NCBI GenBank assembly: GCA_025996895.1
Contig: BNTW01000081.1
Location: forward strand, 1-12,215
Reading direction: 5' to 3'
From: Bacteroidia bacterium
Lineage (GTDB): Bacteria > Bacteroidota > Bacteroidia > Bacteroidales > Azobacteroidaceae
DNA length: 12,215 bases
The notes under the pieces are model-generated. The model made no database searches. It was not told the origin of the DNA and saw nothing but the letters and a program-made list of their open reading frames with translations. This document shows, in pieces, positions 1 through 8,251 of this stretch. The position numbers and the translations under genes are program-made. How positions within the stretch are numbered: position 1 is the first letter of the stretch; each line of letters starts with the position of its first letter.

Positions 1-1
1 T

Positions 2-127
2 TCGCTTTTTTCTTATAGAATATTTGATAATGAGGTGTTGAAATTTAAAGGCAGTAAGTTGATTTTTAAAGATAGTGAGAAAAACAACAAGACAAGTAAA
101 TTACAATTAAAAAATAAATCAAAATGA
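2..127 (+). CDS. possible 3' end of an upstream gene (partial, unrecognised)
   Basis: This frame is open from the left edge for 41 codons and ends in a TGA that overlaps the next gene's start as ATGA at 124-127. The two other forward frames hit stops early (TAG at 16, TGA near 37). The translated tail is lysine- and asparagine-rich and resembles nothing I recognise. The ATGA overlap is typical of translationally coupled operon genes, which is the main reason to believe it. The region is very AT-rich, so chance openness over 41 codons is unlikely but not excluded. If it is not coding, this stretch is just the leader of the barrel gene. Confidence 0.4.
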   Translation, partial: SLFSYRIFDNEVLKFKGSKLIFKDSEKNNKTSKLQLKNKSK

Positions 128-756
128 AAAAAATAATTTTAAGTACATTAATAGCCTTATTAAGCATTGTATCAGCAAACGCACAGTTTTATATTGGTGG
201 CTCATTTGGCTATAATAGCAGTACCACCAAACCGGAAGAAGGGGATAAAATCAAGTCGTCTTCATTTACTATTTCTCCTGAGGTTGGATATCATCTAAAT
301 GATAAATTAGAACTGGGATTGGCTGTGTCTGTAAATCCATCCACATCAAATACAATAATAACGGTTGGACGCGAAAATATCGTTACTGCAACAAAAACAC
401 AAATTTTTTTGGCAGCTCCTTATCTGCGTTATTCCCTTTTCAAATTTAATAAATTTAATGTATTAGGGTCAGTTATTTTAATTGCAGGAAAAGGAAGAAC
501 AGAAACTGAAATAGAAAATTCAATCTTCGGTATAGGCAATGCAACTGAAATAAAATACACAATTTTTGGTGCAAGTATTTATCCAACTGTTATTTACGAT
601 TTATCTAATAAAGTTGCCGTATTTTCCAATTTGAATTTCTTCAAACTGGGATTTTCCCAAACGAAAATTAAAGACGGAAATACAACCACCGATTTTAGTT
701 TTGCTTTAGATGCAAACGATATTTTACTCACCATTGGTTTAATGTATAAATTTTGA
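124..756 (+). CDS. outer-membrane beta-barrel protein (OmpA/OprF-like 8-strand type)
   Basis: This 210-residue protein is probably a small barrel in the outer membrane. The N-terminus is a clear Sec signal peptide: MKK, a hydrophobic core, then a cleavage site around S-A-N-A before Q-F at about residue 21. The mature part alternates amphipathic strands with polar loops. Examples are FYIGGSFGYN at the start, a SFTISPEVGYHLNDKLELG hairpin near 48-66, LRYSLFKFNKFNVLGSV near 102-118, and SIYPTVIYDLSNKVAVFSN near 152-170. It ends in L-M-Y-K-F, the C-terminal aromatic expected of a BAM substrate. The pattern matches the Bacteroidota 'outer membrane beta-barrel'/porin-family proteins of about 200 residues. 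The start ATG directly precedes the signal peptide, and no Shine-Dalgarno is seen, as usual in this phylum. The next gene begins 5 nt after its stop, so the two are probably co-transcribed. Its specific function or ligand is unknown. Confidence 0.8.
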   Translation: MKKIILSTLIALLSIVSANAQFYIGGSFGYNSSTTKPEEGDKIKSSSFTISPEVGYHLNDKLELGLAVSVNPSTSNTIITVGRENIVTATKTQIFLAAPYLRYSLFKFNKFNVLGSVILIAGKGRTETEIENSIFGIGNATEIKYTIFGASIYPTVIYDLSNKVAVFSNLNFFKLGFSQTKIKDGNTTTDFSFALDANDILLTIGLMYKF

Positions 757-761
757 TAAAT

Positions 762-3700
762 ATGAAAACTTATAAAAATATATTCATCCTAATCTTATTG
801 ATTGGGAGCTGTTTCTCTATAAATATAGTCTGTGGACAAAATTTTATTCCTACGAGTTACAACGCTTATTTTTTTCAGCCGCAAAGTTTAGGAACTTCAA
901 CACCTCAAGTAACGGATATGATCCGATACGGGAATGTACAAGTAAACAAATACCATGGATTATTGGATTTTGGTGTGGCATTGGATGGCTATAAAGACCG
1001 CGATTTTTACATACCCATTTCGCTTAAATACATATCCAGTGGATTTATGCCTGCAAAACGTCCTTCTGCGGTAGGATATAATTGGGTACTCAACTGTGGA
1101 GGCATGATAACGCGGACGTTGAATGGAAGTCCGGATGATACAAGAGGGAAAGCCGTAAATTCGGGAGAAGCCAGAGATTATTTATTAGATGGTATGCTGG
1201 TTGCCATTAGGGAGAACCGATTTACCAATTATTCGGATGCAAATTTGATGAATTTCAATGTGGATTTGAACGCACAAGGACAGGGAACTCCGTACTTGGC
1301 AGGAGATTTTAAATACGAAATGGAACCGGATATTTTTACTTTTTCATTTGGAAACTATTATGGACGTTTTATCATTGGCAACAATGGAATACCTGTTTTA
1401 TTGGAAGAGAACGGATGTAAAATTGATATTACTGGAATGCCTATTCAGTCTTATAGTACTACTGCAACTCCTATTGCTTCATCTATAACAATTACAACGC
1501 CGGATGGATATATTTATACCTTTGGAGGTAACTCAAATTATTTGGAATATTTTATCCCGAACAATCCTGAGAAGTGTAAAATCATGCCACGATACATCAC
1601 ATCATGGTTTCTGAAATCAATCAAAGCTCCTAATAACCGTCAGGTCAATTTTAGTTACCATTCTAAAATACAATTGAACAAATATAGATATATTGCCTAT
1701 ACGAGCACTGCATCAAGTTCTACACAAATTTGTTCTCCAATAGGATACGGAGGAGCAATCCCTGAAAATATTATTTCTTATACAGAAAATCCCATTGTAA
1801 AAGATAAAATTTATGCTCCTATATTAGATAGTATTTGTGTTGATAATATTAGTTTGCGATTTACTTATGATGAGAATGTAGCTTCTGTGTATTCCGATGA
1901 ATCGACTGATAAAGCAATACAATTAAAAAAGATAGCACATTATGTCAATAATACAAAATTGAAAGAAGCCGAGTTGACCTATCAGACTAAAGATCGGTAT
2001 TTTTTCTTAAAATCAGTATCTCAAAAAGGACTTAAACACGAATTTAATTATAATCTATCAACTACTCTTCCGAATCCTCTGACTATATCCACTGACCATT
2101 GGGGATTTTGGGCAGGTGGATATGATACAGAGGCTTCTGATTGGAACACTTATTGTCCAAATATGAAAAACAATAGAGAAACCAATTCTACTGTATGCAA
2201 TGTGGGCTTATTGAATGAAATAATCTATCCAACCGGAGGGAAAACTAAAATAACGTATGAATATAATAGGTACAATACTTATTTTACAAGAAGTACAACG
2301 TCAACAAATTTGATAAAACAAGAACTCAATACAACAAAAGCCTGTGGCGGAGCAAGAGTAAGTATGATAGAGGATTTTGAAACTCAAACAAGTACAACTC
2401 CTATTAATTCTCGACAATTTCAATATCGGGATGCAACCAACAAAGAGGTTGGAGTTATAGGAATTGAACCAAAGTATCACTCATCAGAAGCTTATTGGAC
2501 TATTAGTTCATCTCCTTTTACTTATACCATTCCAGAGTGTACTACCTATGAAATAGCAGGAAATCCTTTCACCTATTGCATTGATATGCCTCATGTAGGC
2601 AGTTGTACGGTAACATCCATAAATGCTAATACTTGTGTGAGTGGCAATAGTTTTGGCTCTAATAATTTGTTTTCTGAATATCATGTAGCCTATCCGTATG
2701 TAAAGGAAGTTTTTGCAAACAATGGCTCTATTCAATACAAATTTTCCTCGCACTTGGATGTTCCTGATTCTTATAACACCGGAGTAAAAAAACTCACTCC
2801 GATTGAGACCTCAGCAGGAACGTATGAGATTGCCGAAAAATACGGCACTTATTTTACGAATGATATGTCCCGATTCAGAGGACGATTATTGGAAGAAAAA
2901 GTTTATGATACTTCCGGAAATATCGTTTTGCAAAAGACAAACATCTACAATCTTGCAGATGCTACAACAAAGTACAGCATATCATTAAAGTCTTCACCAA
3001 GGTCTTTGGGTTGTTACAAAATATATCAGACTCCTTGCTTGTTAGTTCAACAAGATATAACAGATAAGAATAATGTGCTGGAGCAAACTTTTTATACTTA
3101 TACAACAAGGAATTTCTTACGTTCTACGTTGGTTGTTAATAGTAAGGGAGAAGAATATATGAAAAGGTATAGATACATAGGAGATTATAGTTTAAATGTG
3201 CCCAATAATATACAGTTAGACATAGCGATTATTTCTACAATGATAAATAGGTACAATATGAAAGGAGTTTTAGCAGAAGAGCAAACCTTAATAAAAAAGG
3301 ATGGAAATTGGAATTTGACAAGTGGGAAGTTAATTAGAAATGGACATTCCGGAGTTTTTATTGATGGACATGAATTAATGCTGCCCTATCGAGAGTATTC
3401 CATAGAATTATCTGGACCTACAACAGATATAAAAGAATCAGACCTCAAAGGCCCCGGCCTCTTGGATTTTCATTCCGCTTATAAGGAAAGGGTTGTTTAT
3501 AATCAATATAACTCTTATGGTAATCCTGTTTTTATTACAAAAGATAGTACGGAAAATATTGTTTATCTATGGGGATATAAGGGACAATACCCCATCGCCG
3601 AAATCAAAAATGCTACCTATGACCAAGTCAAAACAGCTTTAGGCGAAACATTAATAAATCGAGTGGCAAGTGCTTATAGTCCTTCTACTGCCGATTCGAC

Positions 3701-3908
3701 AGCGATCTATAATCTGCGAAGCAATGCGAATTTGCCCAATGCACAAGTAACCACTTATTCGTACAAACCTTTGGTTGGATTACAAACGGCAATAGATCCG
3801 CGCGGCGTAAAAACCACTTATCATTACGATACCTACGGCCGTTTGGAAGCCATCAAAGACGAGAACGGTAAGAAGATGGAAGAATATAAATATAATTACA
3901 AGGAATAG
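762..3908 (+). CDS. exported RHS/YD-repeat-like protein lacking a toxin tip
   Basis: This is a large secreted protein of about 1048 residues. I chose the ATG at 762, 5 nt after the barrel gene stop, because it places MKTYKN directly before the hydrophobic signal sequence. A TTG at 753 would add only three residues and overlap the upstream gene. The N-terminal part carries features of Bacteroidota RHS-like proteins: GNVQVNKYHGLLDFGV near 58-73, IPISLKY near 85, then a G-Y-N-W-V-L motif near 105-110. RHS/YD-type sequence becomes clear only near the C-terminus: YNSYGNPVFITKD, then VYLWGYKGQYPIAEI, and a terminal YD repeat (T-Y-H-Y-D-T-Y-G-R-L) ending KYNYKE. No hyper-variable toxin domain follows; the stop comes right after this repeat. 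RHS proteins form beta-strand shells; this one could be a surface or adhesin-like relative, with function unknown. The gene body is AT-rich, while the last ~350 bp look more GC-rich. Confidence 0.75.
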   Translation: MKTYKNIFILILLIGSCFSINIVCGQNFIPTSYNAYFFQPQSLGTSTPQVTDMIRYGNVQVNKYHGLLDFGVALDGYKDRDFYIPISLKYISSGFMPAKRPSAVGYNWVLNCGGMITRTLNGSPDDTRGKAVNSGEARDYLLDGMLVAIRENRFTNYSDANLMNFNVDLNAQGQGTPYLAGDFKYEMEPDIFTFSFGNYYGRFIIGNNGIPVLLEENGCKIDITGMPIQSYSTTATPIASSITITTPDGYIYTFGGNSNYLEYFIPNNPEKCKIMPRYITSWFLKSIKAPNNRQVNFSYHSKIQLNKYRYIAYTSTASSSTQICSPIGYGGAIPENIISYTENPIVKDKIYAPILDSICVDNISLRFTYDENVASVYSDESTDKAIQLKKIAHYVNNTKLKEAELTYQTKDRYFFLKSVSQKGLKHEFNYNLSTTLPNPLTISTDHWGFWAGGYDTEASDWNTYCPNMKNNRETNSTVCNVGLLNEIIYPTGGKTKITYEYNRYNTYFTRSTTSTNLIKQELNTTKACGGARVSMIEDFETQTSTTPINSRQFQYRDATNKEVGVIGIEPKYHSSEAYWTISSSPFTYTIPECTTYEIAGNPFTYCIDMPHVGSCTVTSINANTCVSGNSFGSNNLFSEYHVAYPYVKEVFANNGSIQYKFSSHLDVPDSYNTGVKKLTPIETSAGTYEIAEKYGTYFTNDMSRFRGRLLEEKVYDTSGNIVLQKTNIYNLADATTKYSISLKSSPRSLGCYKIYQTPCLLVQQDITDKNNVLEQTFYTYTTRNFLRSTLVVNSKGEEYMKRYRYIGDYSLNVPNNIQLDIAIISTMINRYNMKGVLAEEQTLIKKDGNWNLTSGKLIRNGHSGVFIDGHELMLPYREYSIELSGPTTDIKESDLKGPGLLDFHSAYKERVVYNQYNSYGNPVFITKDSTENIVYLWGYKGQYPIAEIKNATYDQVKTALGETLINRVASAYSPSTADSTAIYNLRSNANLPNAQVTTYSYKPLVGLQTAIDPRGVKTTYHYDTYGRLEAIKDENGKKMEEYKYNYKE

Positions 3909-3935
3909 TAAAAGTAATCATTAGTCTGTCATTGT

Positions 3936-3983
3936 TTTTAGCGTCCGGCGAAAGATTTTCGTTTTTTGCCGGACGTTAAAAAT
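3936..3983. terminator. long stem-loop after the RHS gene, possible terminator
   Basis: The arm TTTTTAGCGTCCGGC (3936-3950) pairs with GCCGGACGTTAAAAA (3969-3983), giving 15 pairs including one G-U. The loop contains a smaller hairpin (CGAAA-GAT-TTTCG, 3950-3962) followed directly by six T at 3963-3968. The small hairpin plus T-run could act as an intrinsic terminator for the rightward operon. The large stem lacks a 3' T-tract and may instead be a processing or stabilising structure. It lies 27 nt after the RHS stop and before the mannosidase promoter. Confidence 0.5.
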
Positions 3984-4052
3984 AGATTGCCCGGTTGGAT
4001 TAATTTTTCTCCATTAATGCAAAATTTTAAACATTTATTAATCCTGAACTTT

Positions 4053-4060
4053 TATATTTG
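4053..4060 (+). promoter_or_regulatory. Bacteroidota -7 promoter motif for the mannosidase gene
   Basis: TATATTTG matches the Bacteroidota sigma-ABfr -7 consensus TAnnTTTG and lies 26 nt before the mannosidase ATG. No good TTG is seen at the expected -33 position (around 4030), so the -33 half is weak or absent. The position fits a separate promoter for this gene, with a leader of roughly 20 nt. Confidence 0.55.
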
Positions 4061-4086
4061 CGGCCATTAATGATAAATTAATTACC

Positions 4087-7000
4087 ATGAAGAAAAAAAT
4101 GCTCGGAATTTTGTTGTGCGCTTGCATGACCGTCAATTTATTACAGGGACAGCCCCAAAACAAGGCTTATATGGTTTCTAACGCCCATTTCGATACGCAA
4201 TGGCTTTGGACAGTGCAAACTTCGATAGACGAATATCTCTACCGGACGCTAACGCAAAACTTTTGGCTGATAGACCATTATCCGGATTATGTATTTAATT
4301 TTGAAGGTGCGGTAAAATATGCTTGGGCAAAAGAATATTATCCGGCTGAATTTCAACGCCTGAAAGAATATGTGAAAGCGGGACGCTGGAATATTGCCGG
4401 TAGCAGTTGGGACGCGAACGACCCCAATATGCCGTCGCCCGAATCGTTTTTTCGCAATATTCTGCTTGGACAGGAATTTTATAAGCGTGAATTCGACGTG
4501 AAAGCAAACGATATTTTCCTGCCCGACTGTTTCGGCTTCGGATATACGTTGCCCACGATTGCCGCACATGCAGGCTTGATTGGTTTCTCTACCCAAAAAT
4601 TGCAATGGCGGAAATATCCCTTTTACGGAACGGAAAAAATACCTTTTCTCATCGGACTTTGGGAAGGCCTGGACGGCTCGCGCATTATGGCAGTGCCTCA
4701 CGCACAAAGTTACGTTACCCGCTTCGATAACGAAGATTTGAGCCGGGACGAAAAAATACGGCAAATTGCCGAAAAAGATCCCAATCATGTGGTCTATCAT
4801 TATTATGGTGTAGGCGACCGCGGCGGCTCGCCGACTGTTCCGAGTGTGGCCTCTATCGAAAGGGGCATACACGGCGACGGTCCCTTGAAGATTATCAGCG
4901 CACGGTCGGGACAGTTGTTCGACGATTTTTATCCGTTTGATAAACACCCCGAACTGCCGGTATTTAAAGGCGAACTGCTGATGGACGTTCATGCCACCGG
5001 TTGCTATACTTCGCAAGCGGCCATGAAACGCTTCAACCGGCGCAACGAGCAATTAGCCGACGCTGCCGAACGAGCAGCCACGTTGGCGGAATGCCTGGGC
5101 GGTCTGACTTATCCGGCCGGTGAACTGCGGACATCCTGGCAGCGTTTCCTCTGGCATCAATTTCACGACGATATGACCGGTACAAGCATTCCGGCGGTTT
5201 ATACTTTTTCGTGGAACGACGAACTCATTTCGCAAACCCAATTTGCCGGTATTATAAACACGGCTGTCGGTGCGGTCAGCCGTGCATTGAACACGCAAAC
5301 AGACGGAACGCCGTTGGTCGTTTATAATCCGGTGGCACGCGAACGAAAAGACATTGTTACGGCAACCGTTCCTGTAAATATTGGAAAACAGTTATTTAGC
5401 ATTGTCGGTCCGAAAGGAGAAAAAACGGCGGCACAAATCCTGTCGCAGGAAAACGGACAGGCCACGATTGCTTTTCCGGCAAATATAGCTTCCGTTGGTT
5501 TTTCGGTGTATGACGTAAAAACCGGTAATTCGCAACCCAAAACGCCGCTCAAAGTTTCGGAACGCAGTATCGAAAACAGCATTTATAAACTGACATTGGA
5601 CAAAAACGGCGACATTGCTTCCATTATCGACAAACGATACGACCGCGAATTGGTACAGGCGGGACATCCTTTTCGTCTGGCTCTTTTCACAAAAAACGAA
5701 TCACTGAACTGGCCGGCTTGGGAAATCTGGAAAGAAACTATCGACCAGACACCGGTATCTATCGATCAAAACGTAAAAATTTCCATTGTTGAATCCGGCC
5801 CTGTCCGCGCAGCTTTAAAAGTAGAACGCAACTATGGAAAATCAACTTTTGTACAAACCATTTATTTAACAAATGGTGGAGATGACGCGCGCATCGACAT
5901 TACGGCCCATATCGACTGGAACGAAACCAACAGCCTGCTCAAAGCCGAATTTCCGATGAATGTTGCCAACGAAAAAGCCGTTTATGATTTGGGCTTGGGC
6001 TATATCGAACGCGGAAACAACACGCAAACGGCTTATGAAGTGTTTGCCCAACAGTGGGCGGATATTACGCAACCGGACGACAGCTATGGCATTGCCATTC
6101 TAAACGATTGTAAATATGGCTGGGACAAACCCAACGACAACACCTTGAGATTGACCCTGTTGCATACGCCTAAAGTCGGCGACGACCCCAACATGACCCA
6201 TCAAGACCACTTGGATTGGGGACACCATACTATCCGTTACGCCATTGTCGGGCATACTTCTACGGCAGTCGAAGCCGGTATTGCCGGACAGGCCGAAGCC
6301 TTTAATCAGCCGTTAGCAGCTTTTGTTGCACCGAAACACAAAGGAAATTTGGGGCGCAATTTTAGCTGGATAGCAACCAATTCGCCACAATTGGCAGTCA
6401 AAGCCCTGAAAAAATCCGAAAACGGAGAAAGTTATGTCATTCGCGTGAATGAAATCAGTGGTAAAGATTTGGCCAGCGGACGTATTCATTTTGCGTTCCC
6501 CATCACTTCGGCGCAGGAATTGAACGGCATTGAAGAGTCTATCGGAAACGTACGCTTTGAAGGCAACGACCTGATTGTAGACGCAAAAGCCTTTCAACCG
6601 CGCACGTTCGGCGTTACGTTCCAATCGTCCAACTATTTGCAACAACCGGTCAACCAATTTGTCGATTTGAAATACAATGCCAACGCACTGACCATCGACG
6701 CATTCAATTTATCCGGAGATTTTGATAAAGACGGTAATTCATTTGCGGCCGAACTCATGCCGGAAACCGTTGTATCAGAAGGCATTGCATTCCAAATGAA
6801 CAACCGGTTTGAAGAAAACAACTATGTTCGTTGCGACGGCCAGACGATCACCCTACCCGGCCATTCGGCCGGTACGCTGTATCTGTTAATGACTTCGTCC
6901 GAAGGCGACCGCACGGCCACTGTTGAAATTGACGGACAAGCAACAAAAATCGACGTTCCCTACTATTCGGGATTTTACGGACAATGGGGCTGGACGGGCC

Positions 7001-7239
7001 AAAGCGAAGCCTCGTTGCGCAAGGCTTCCATTGCTTATTTGGGCACGCACCGCCACAGCGAAAAGAAAGGCAACGAATCATACGTTTATACTTATTTGTA
7101 TAAATTCGGCATTCCGGTAACGGCCACCGCCCGAACGTTGGTTTTGCCTAAGGACAAAAACGTAGCGTTGTTTGCGGTTACGCTGTCAGACAATCCCAAT
7201 CAGGTGCAGCCGGCCAATGAATTGCGCGCATTGCCTTAA
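4087..7239 (+). CDS. exported glycoside hydrolase family 38 alpha-mannosidase
   Basis: This 1050-residue enzyme should hydrolyse alpha-mannosyl linkages of glycans, with retention, in the periplasm or outside the cell. A signal peptide covers about residues 1-21 (MKKKMLGILLCAC...LLQG). The GH38 catalytic module starts at once: NAHFDTQW supplies zinc ligands His34 and Asp36, LPDCFGFGYTLP places the nucleophile and zinc ligand at Asp147, GVGDRGGSPT (Asp244) is the family's GD-x-GG-x-PT segment, and HQFHDDMTGTS gives the fourth zinc ligand at His360. These correspond by family knowledge to H90, D92, D204 and H471 of Drosophila Golgi mannosidase II. Beta-sandwich domains typical of GH38 follow from about 410 to 860. 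A further C-terminal sandwich (about 860-1040, with FDKDGNSFAAELMP) makes the protein longer than minimal GH38 enzymes. The exact linkage specificity cannot be read from sequence. The gene is clearly richer in G+C than the upstream operon, and its stop overlaps that of the convergent gene. Confidence 0.92.
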   Translation: MKKKMLGILLCACMTVNLLQGQPQNKAYMVSNAHFDTQWLWTVQTSIDEYLYRTLTQNFWLIDHYPDYVFNFEGAVKYAWAKEYYPAEFQRLKEYVKAGRWNIAGSSWDANDPNMPSPESFFRNILLGQEFYKREFDVKANDIFLPDCFGFGYTLPTIAAHAGLIGFSTQKLQWRKYPFYGTEKIPFLIGLWEGLDGSRIMAVPHAQSYVTRFDNEDLSRDEKIRQIAEKDPNHVVYHYYGVGDRGGSPTVPSVASIERGIHGDGPLKIISARSGQLFDDFYPFDKHPELPVFKGELLMDVHATGCYTSQAAMKRFNRRNEQLADAAERAATLAECLGGLTYPAGELRTSWQRFLWHQFHDDMTGTSIPAVYTFSWNDELISQTQFAGIINTAVGAVSRALNTQTDGTPLVVYNPVARERKDIVTATVPVNIGKQLFSIVGPKGEKTAAQILSQENGQATIAFPANIASVGFSVYDVKTGNSQPKTPLKVSERSIENSIYKLTLDKNGDIASIIDKRYDRELVQAGHPFRLALFTKNESLNWPAWEIWKETIDQTPVSIDQNVKISIVESGPVRAALKVERNYGKSTFVQTIYLTNGGDDARIDITAHIDWNETNSLLKAEFPMNVANEKAVYDLGLGYIERGNNTQTAYEVFAQQWADITQPDDSYGIAILNDCKYGWDKPNDNTLRLTLLHTPKVGDDPNMTHQDHLDWGHHTIRYAIVGHTSTAVEAGIAGQAEAFNQPLAAFVAPKHKGNLGRNFSWIATNSPQLAVKALKKSENGESYVIRVNEISGKDLASGRIHFAFPITSAQELNGIEESIGNVRFEGNDLIVDAKAFQPRTFGVTFQSSNYLQQPVNQFVDLKYNANALTIDAFNLSGDFDKDGNSFAAELMPETVVSEGIAFQMNNRFEENNYVRCDGQTITLPGHSAGTLYLLMTSSEGDRTATVEIDGQATKIDVPYYSGFYGQWGWTGQSEASLRKASIAYLGTHRHSEKKGNESYVYTYLYKFGIPVTATARTLVLPKDKNVALFAVTLSDNPNQVQPANELRALP

Positions 7240-7967
7240 AAAGCCAGATAGGGTGCAATCCGAAGCCAGTCGGCCGGCGTAAATTCTTCGAGGAGTTGCA
7301 ATTCGCCGATATTTTCCAAGCGGCCTTTCTTTTTCCGAAGTTCGATAATGGCTTTGGCGTGGTAGAAATTGATATAAGGGTGCGCGCGCAATTGGTCTAA
7401 CGAAGTCGAATTGACGGAAATCTGCGTCAGCTGTTGGCCGTCGATGGTCAAAAATGGTGTGATTTTCTCGTACAATTCTTCGTACATGCCATACACTTCC
7501 TGCAGCTGTTCGATCCGGTGATAACCGCCCAGCAGGTTCCTGTATTGCACAATTCGGCGGGCAAAAGCCGGGCCGATGCCGGGGATCTTCTTCAAATCGG
7601 TTGTGTCGGCGGTGTTCAGCTCAATGACCGTTCCCTGTACCAATTTCTCCGTTTTCGGATAAACGGCCGGCGAACGATGCGCTACCGTATCCCGAGTATT
7701 ATAATACGTTCGGGTTTCTTCTCGAACAAACGTTTTCCGCTTCGTTGGAGGCGATTGTTTCGGAAAAAACGGCACATATTTTTCCGGTTTTTCGGACGGT
7801 GGTTTTTCCGAAACCGGATTTTCCACTACGGCTGTTTCCTTTTCCACCGCTTCGGTTTTGTTGCGCGAAAACAACCACTTACCGGCTAAAATACCGATAA
7901 TCAAGGCGATTAGCAGGAGGATTCCTTGCCGTTCGCGGTGCGAGAAATAAAAAAAATCTTTCCACAT
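7236..7967 (-). CDS. membrane-anchored ComEA-like helix-hairpin-helix protein
   Basis: This 243-residue protein begins MWKDFFYFSHRERQG, an N-terminus I recognise from a widespread Bacteroidota HHH protein group. A single membrane helix spans about 15-33 and is preceded by Arg residues, so the C-terminal part probably faces the periplasm. Residues 38-110 form a Pro/Lys/Glu-rich linker. Two HHH units follow: one at about 114-160, with I-E-L-N-T-A-D and the hairpin PGIGPAFARRI, and a second at about 184-240, starting I-S-V-N-S-T and ending W-L-R-I-A-P-Y-L, whose hairpin (HPYINFYHAKAI) is degenerate. HHH units bind DNA backbone without sequence preference; in ComEA they capture incoming DNA during natural transformation. 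That role is inferred here, and no other competence gene is in view. It converges on the mannosidase gene with a 4-nt overlap of stop codons. Confidence 0.85.
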   Translation of the reverse strand: MWKDFFYFSHRERQGILLLIALIIGILAGKWLFSRNKTEAVEKETAVVENPVSEKPPSEKPEKYVPFFPKQSPPTKRKTFVREETRTYYNTRDTVAHRSPAVYPKTEKLVQGTVIELNTADTTDLKKIPGIGPAFARRIVQYRNLLGGYHRIEQLQEVYGMYEELYEKITPFLTIDGQQLTQISVNSTSLDQLRAHPYINFYHAKAIIELRKKKGRLENIGELQLLEEFTPADWLRIAPYLAF

Positions 7968-8031
7968 AATTTTGGCACATTATTTGCTGTTATTTTTTAT
8001 GTTTAAAAAGCATTTTATGTTGTAAAACATG

Positions 8032-8039
8032 CAAAATTA
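8032..8039 (-). promoter_or_regulatory. possible -7 promoter motif for the HHH gene
   Basis: Read leftward, this is TAATTTTG, a match to the TAnnTTTG -7 consensus, 64 nt upstream of the HHH start codon. No clear TTG lies about 20 nt further upstream, and in AT-rich DNA such a match can occur by chance. It is still the best candidate between 7968 and 8105. Confidence 0.35.
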
Positions 8040-8105
8040 TTTTAAAAAATGCAAAATAATATGCTACACACACACATTACTCACCTGGCGGTTTAACAAA
8101 AATTC

Positions 8106-8130
8106 ACGCGTTATGAGCCTTGTAACGCGT
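8106..8130. terminator. bidirectional terminator-like hairpin
   Basis: ACGCGTTA (8106-8113) and TAACGCGT (8123-8130) form a perfect 8-bp stem with a 9-nt loop. Rightward it is followed by CTTTTTT; leftward it is followed by GAATTTTTG, so it could terminate either strand. No gene transcribed rightward ends nearby. The obvious client is the leftward candidate transcript from about 8245, whose small reading frame stops inside the stem. Confidence 0.5.
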
Positions 8131-8221
8131 CTTTTTTCTCACGCGCGTAATATACAAAATTTATTTTTAATACGCAAGCATTCATTTGGTCAATCACATA
8201 GTCTTCCGTCATTGTTTTCAT
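8111..8221 (-). CDS. candidate 36-residue small protein (unrecognised)
   Basis: This short leftward frame starts MKTMTEDYV, ends KDALQGS and has a TAA stop inside the terminator-like hairpin. It is placed as a gene would be: a good promoter match ends 31 nt before the ATG, and the hairpin closes the unit. The centre of the peptide (C-V-L-K-I-N) is encoded by one copy of a 28-bp repeat, whose other copy supplies the promoter. The frame is open further upstream, to a TGA at 8324-8326, but has no earlier ATG. It has no signal peptide or known motif. The whole unit could instead be a small RNA or a dispersed intergenic repeat that happens to be open, so coding status is uncertain. Confidence 0.25.
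   Translation of the reverse strand: MKTMTEDYVIDQMNACVLKINFVYYAREKKDALQGS
8150..8177. repeat. 28-bp direct repeat, left copy
   Basis: This copy matches 8255-8282 at 26 of 28 positions, including the shared core TTTATTTTTAATACGCAA. The copies start 105 bp apart, which is 35 codons, so both read in the same leftward frame. In this copy the leftward -7 element is spoiled (AAATTTTG instead of TAnnTTTG), so it is probably not an active promoter. Origin by local duplication, or as part of a larger dispersed element, is inferred. Confidence 0.6.
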
Positions 8222-8251
8222 TTCTATTGTTTTTATTAAATAATTCGGCAA

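Noticed and set aside
753..761. TTG start for the RHS-like protein
   Set aside because: It adds only three residues and overlaps the previous gene. The ATG at 762 gives a standard signal-peptide start.
2240..3260. Recurrent AATAGGTACAATA-like words in the RHS gene
   Set aside because: There are two short matches encoding N-R-Y-N in AT-rich coding sequence. This is within what biased composition yields by chance.
4249..5052. Leftward 267-codon open frame inside the mannosidase gene
   Set aside because: It is fully antisense to the catalytic core of a well-supported GH38 enzyme. Its openness follows from the codon use of the real gene, and it has no recognisable domain.
7434..7889. Rightward 151-codon frame over the HHH gene
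   Set aside because: It is antisense to the HHH gene. The translation is rich in Arg and Phe from reversed Lys/Glu/Pro codons, and no family is recognised.
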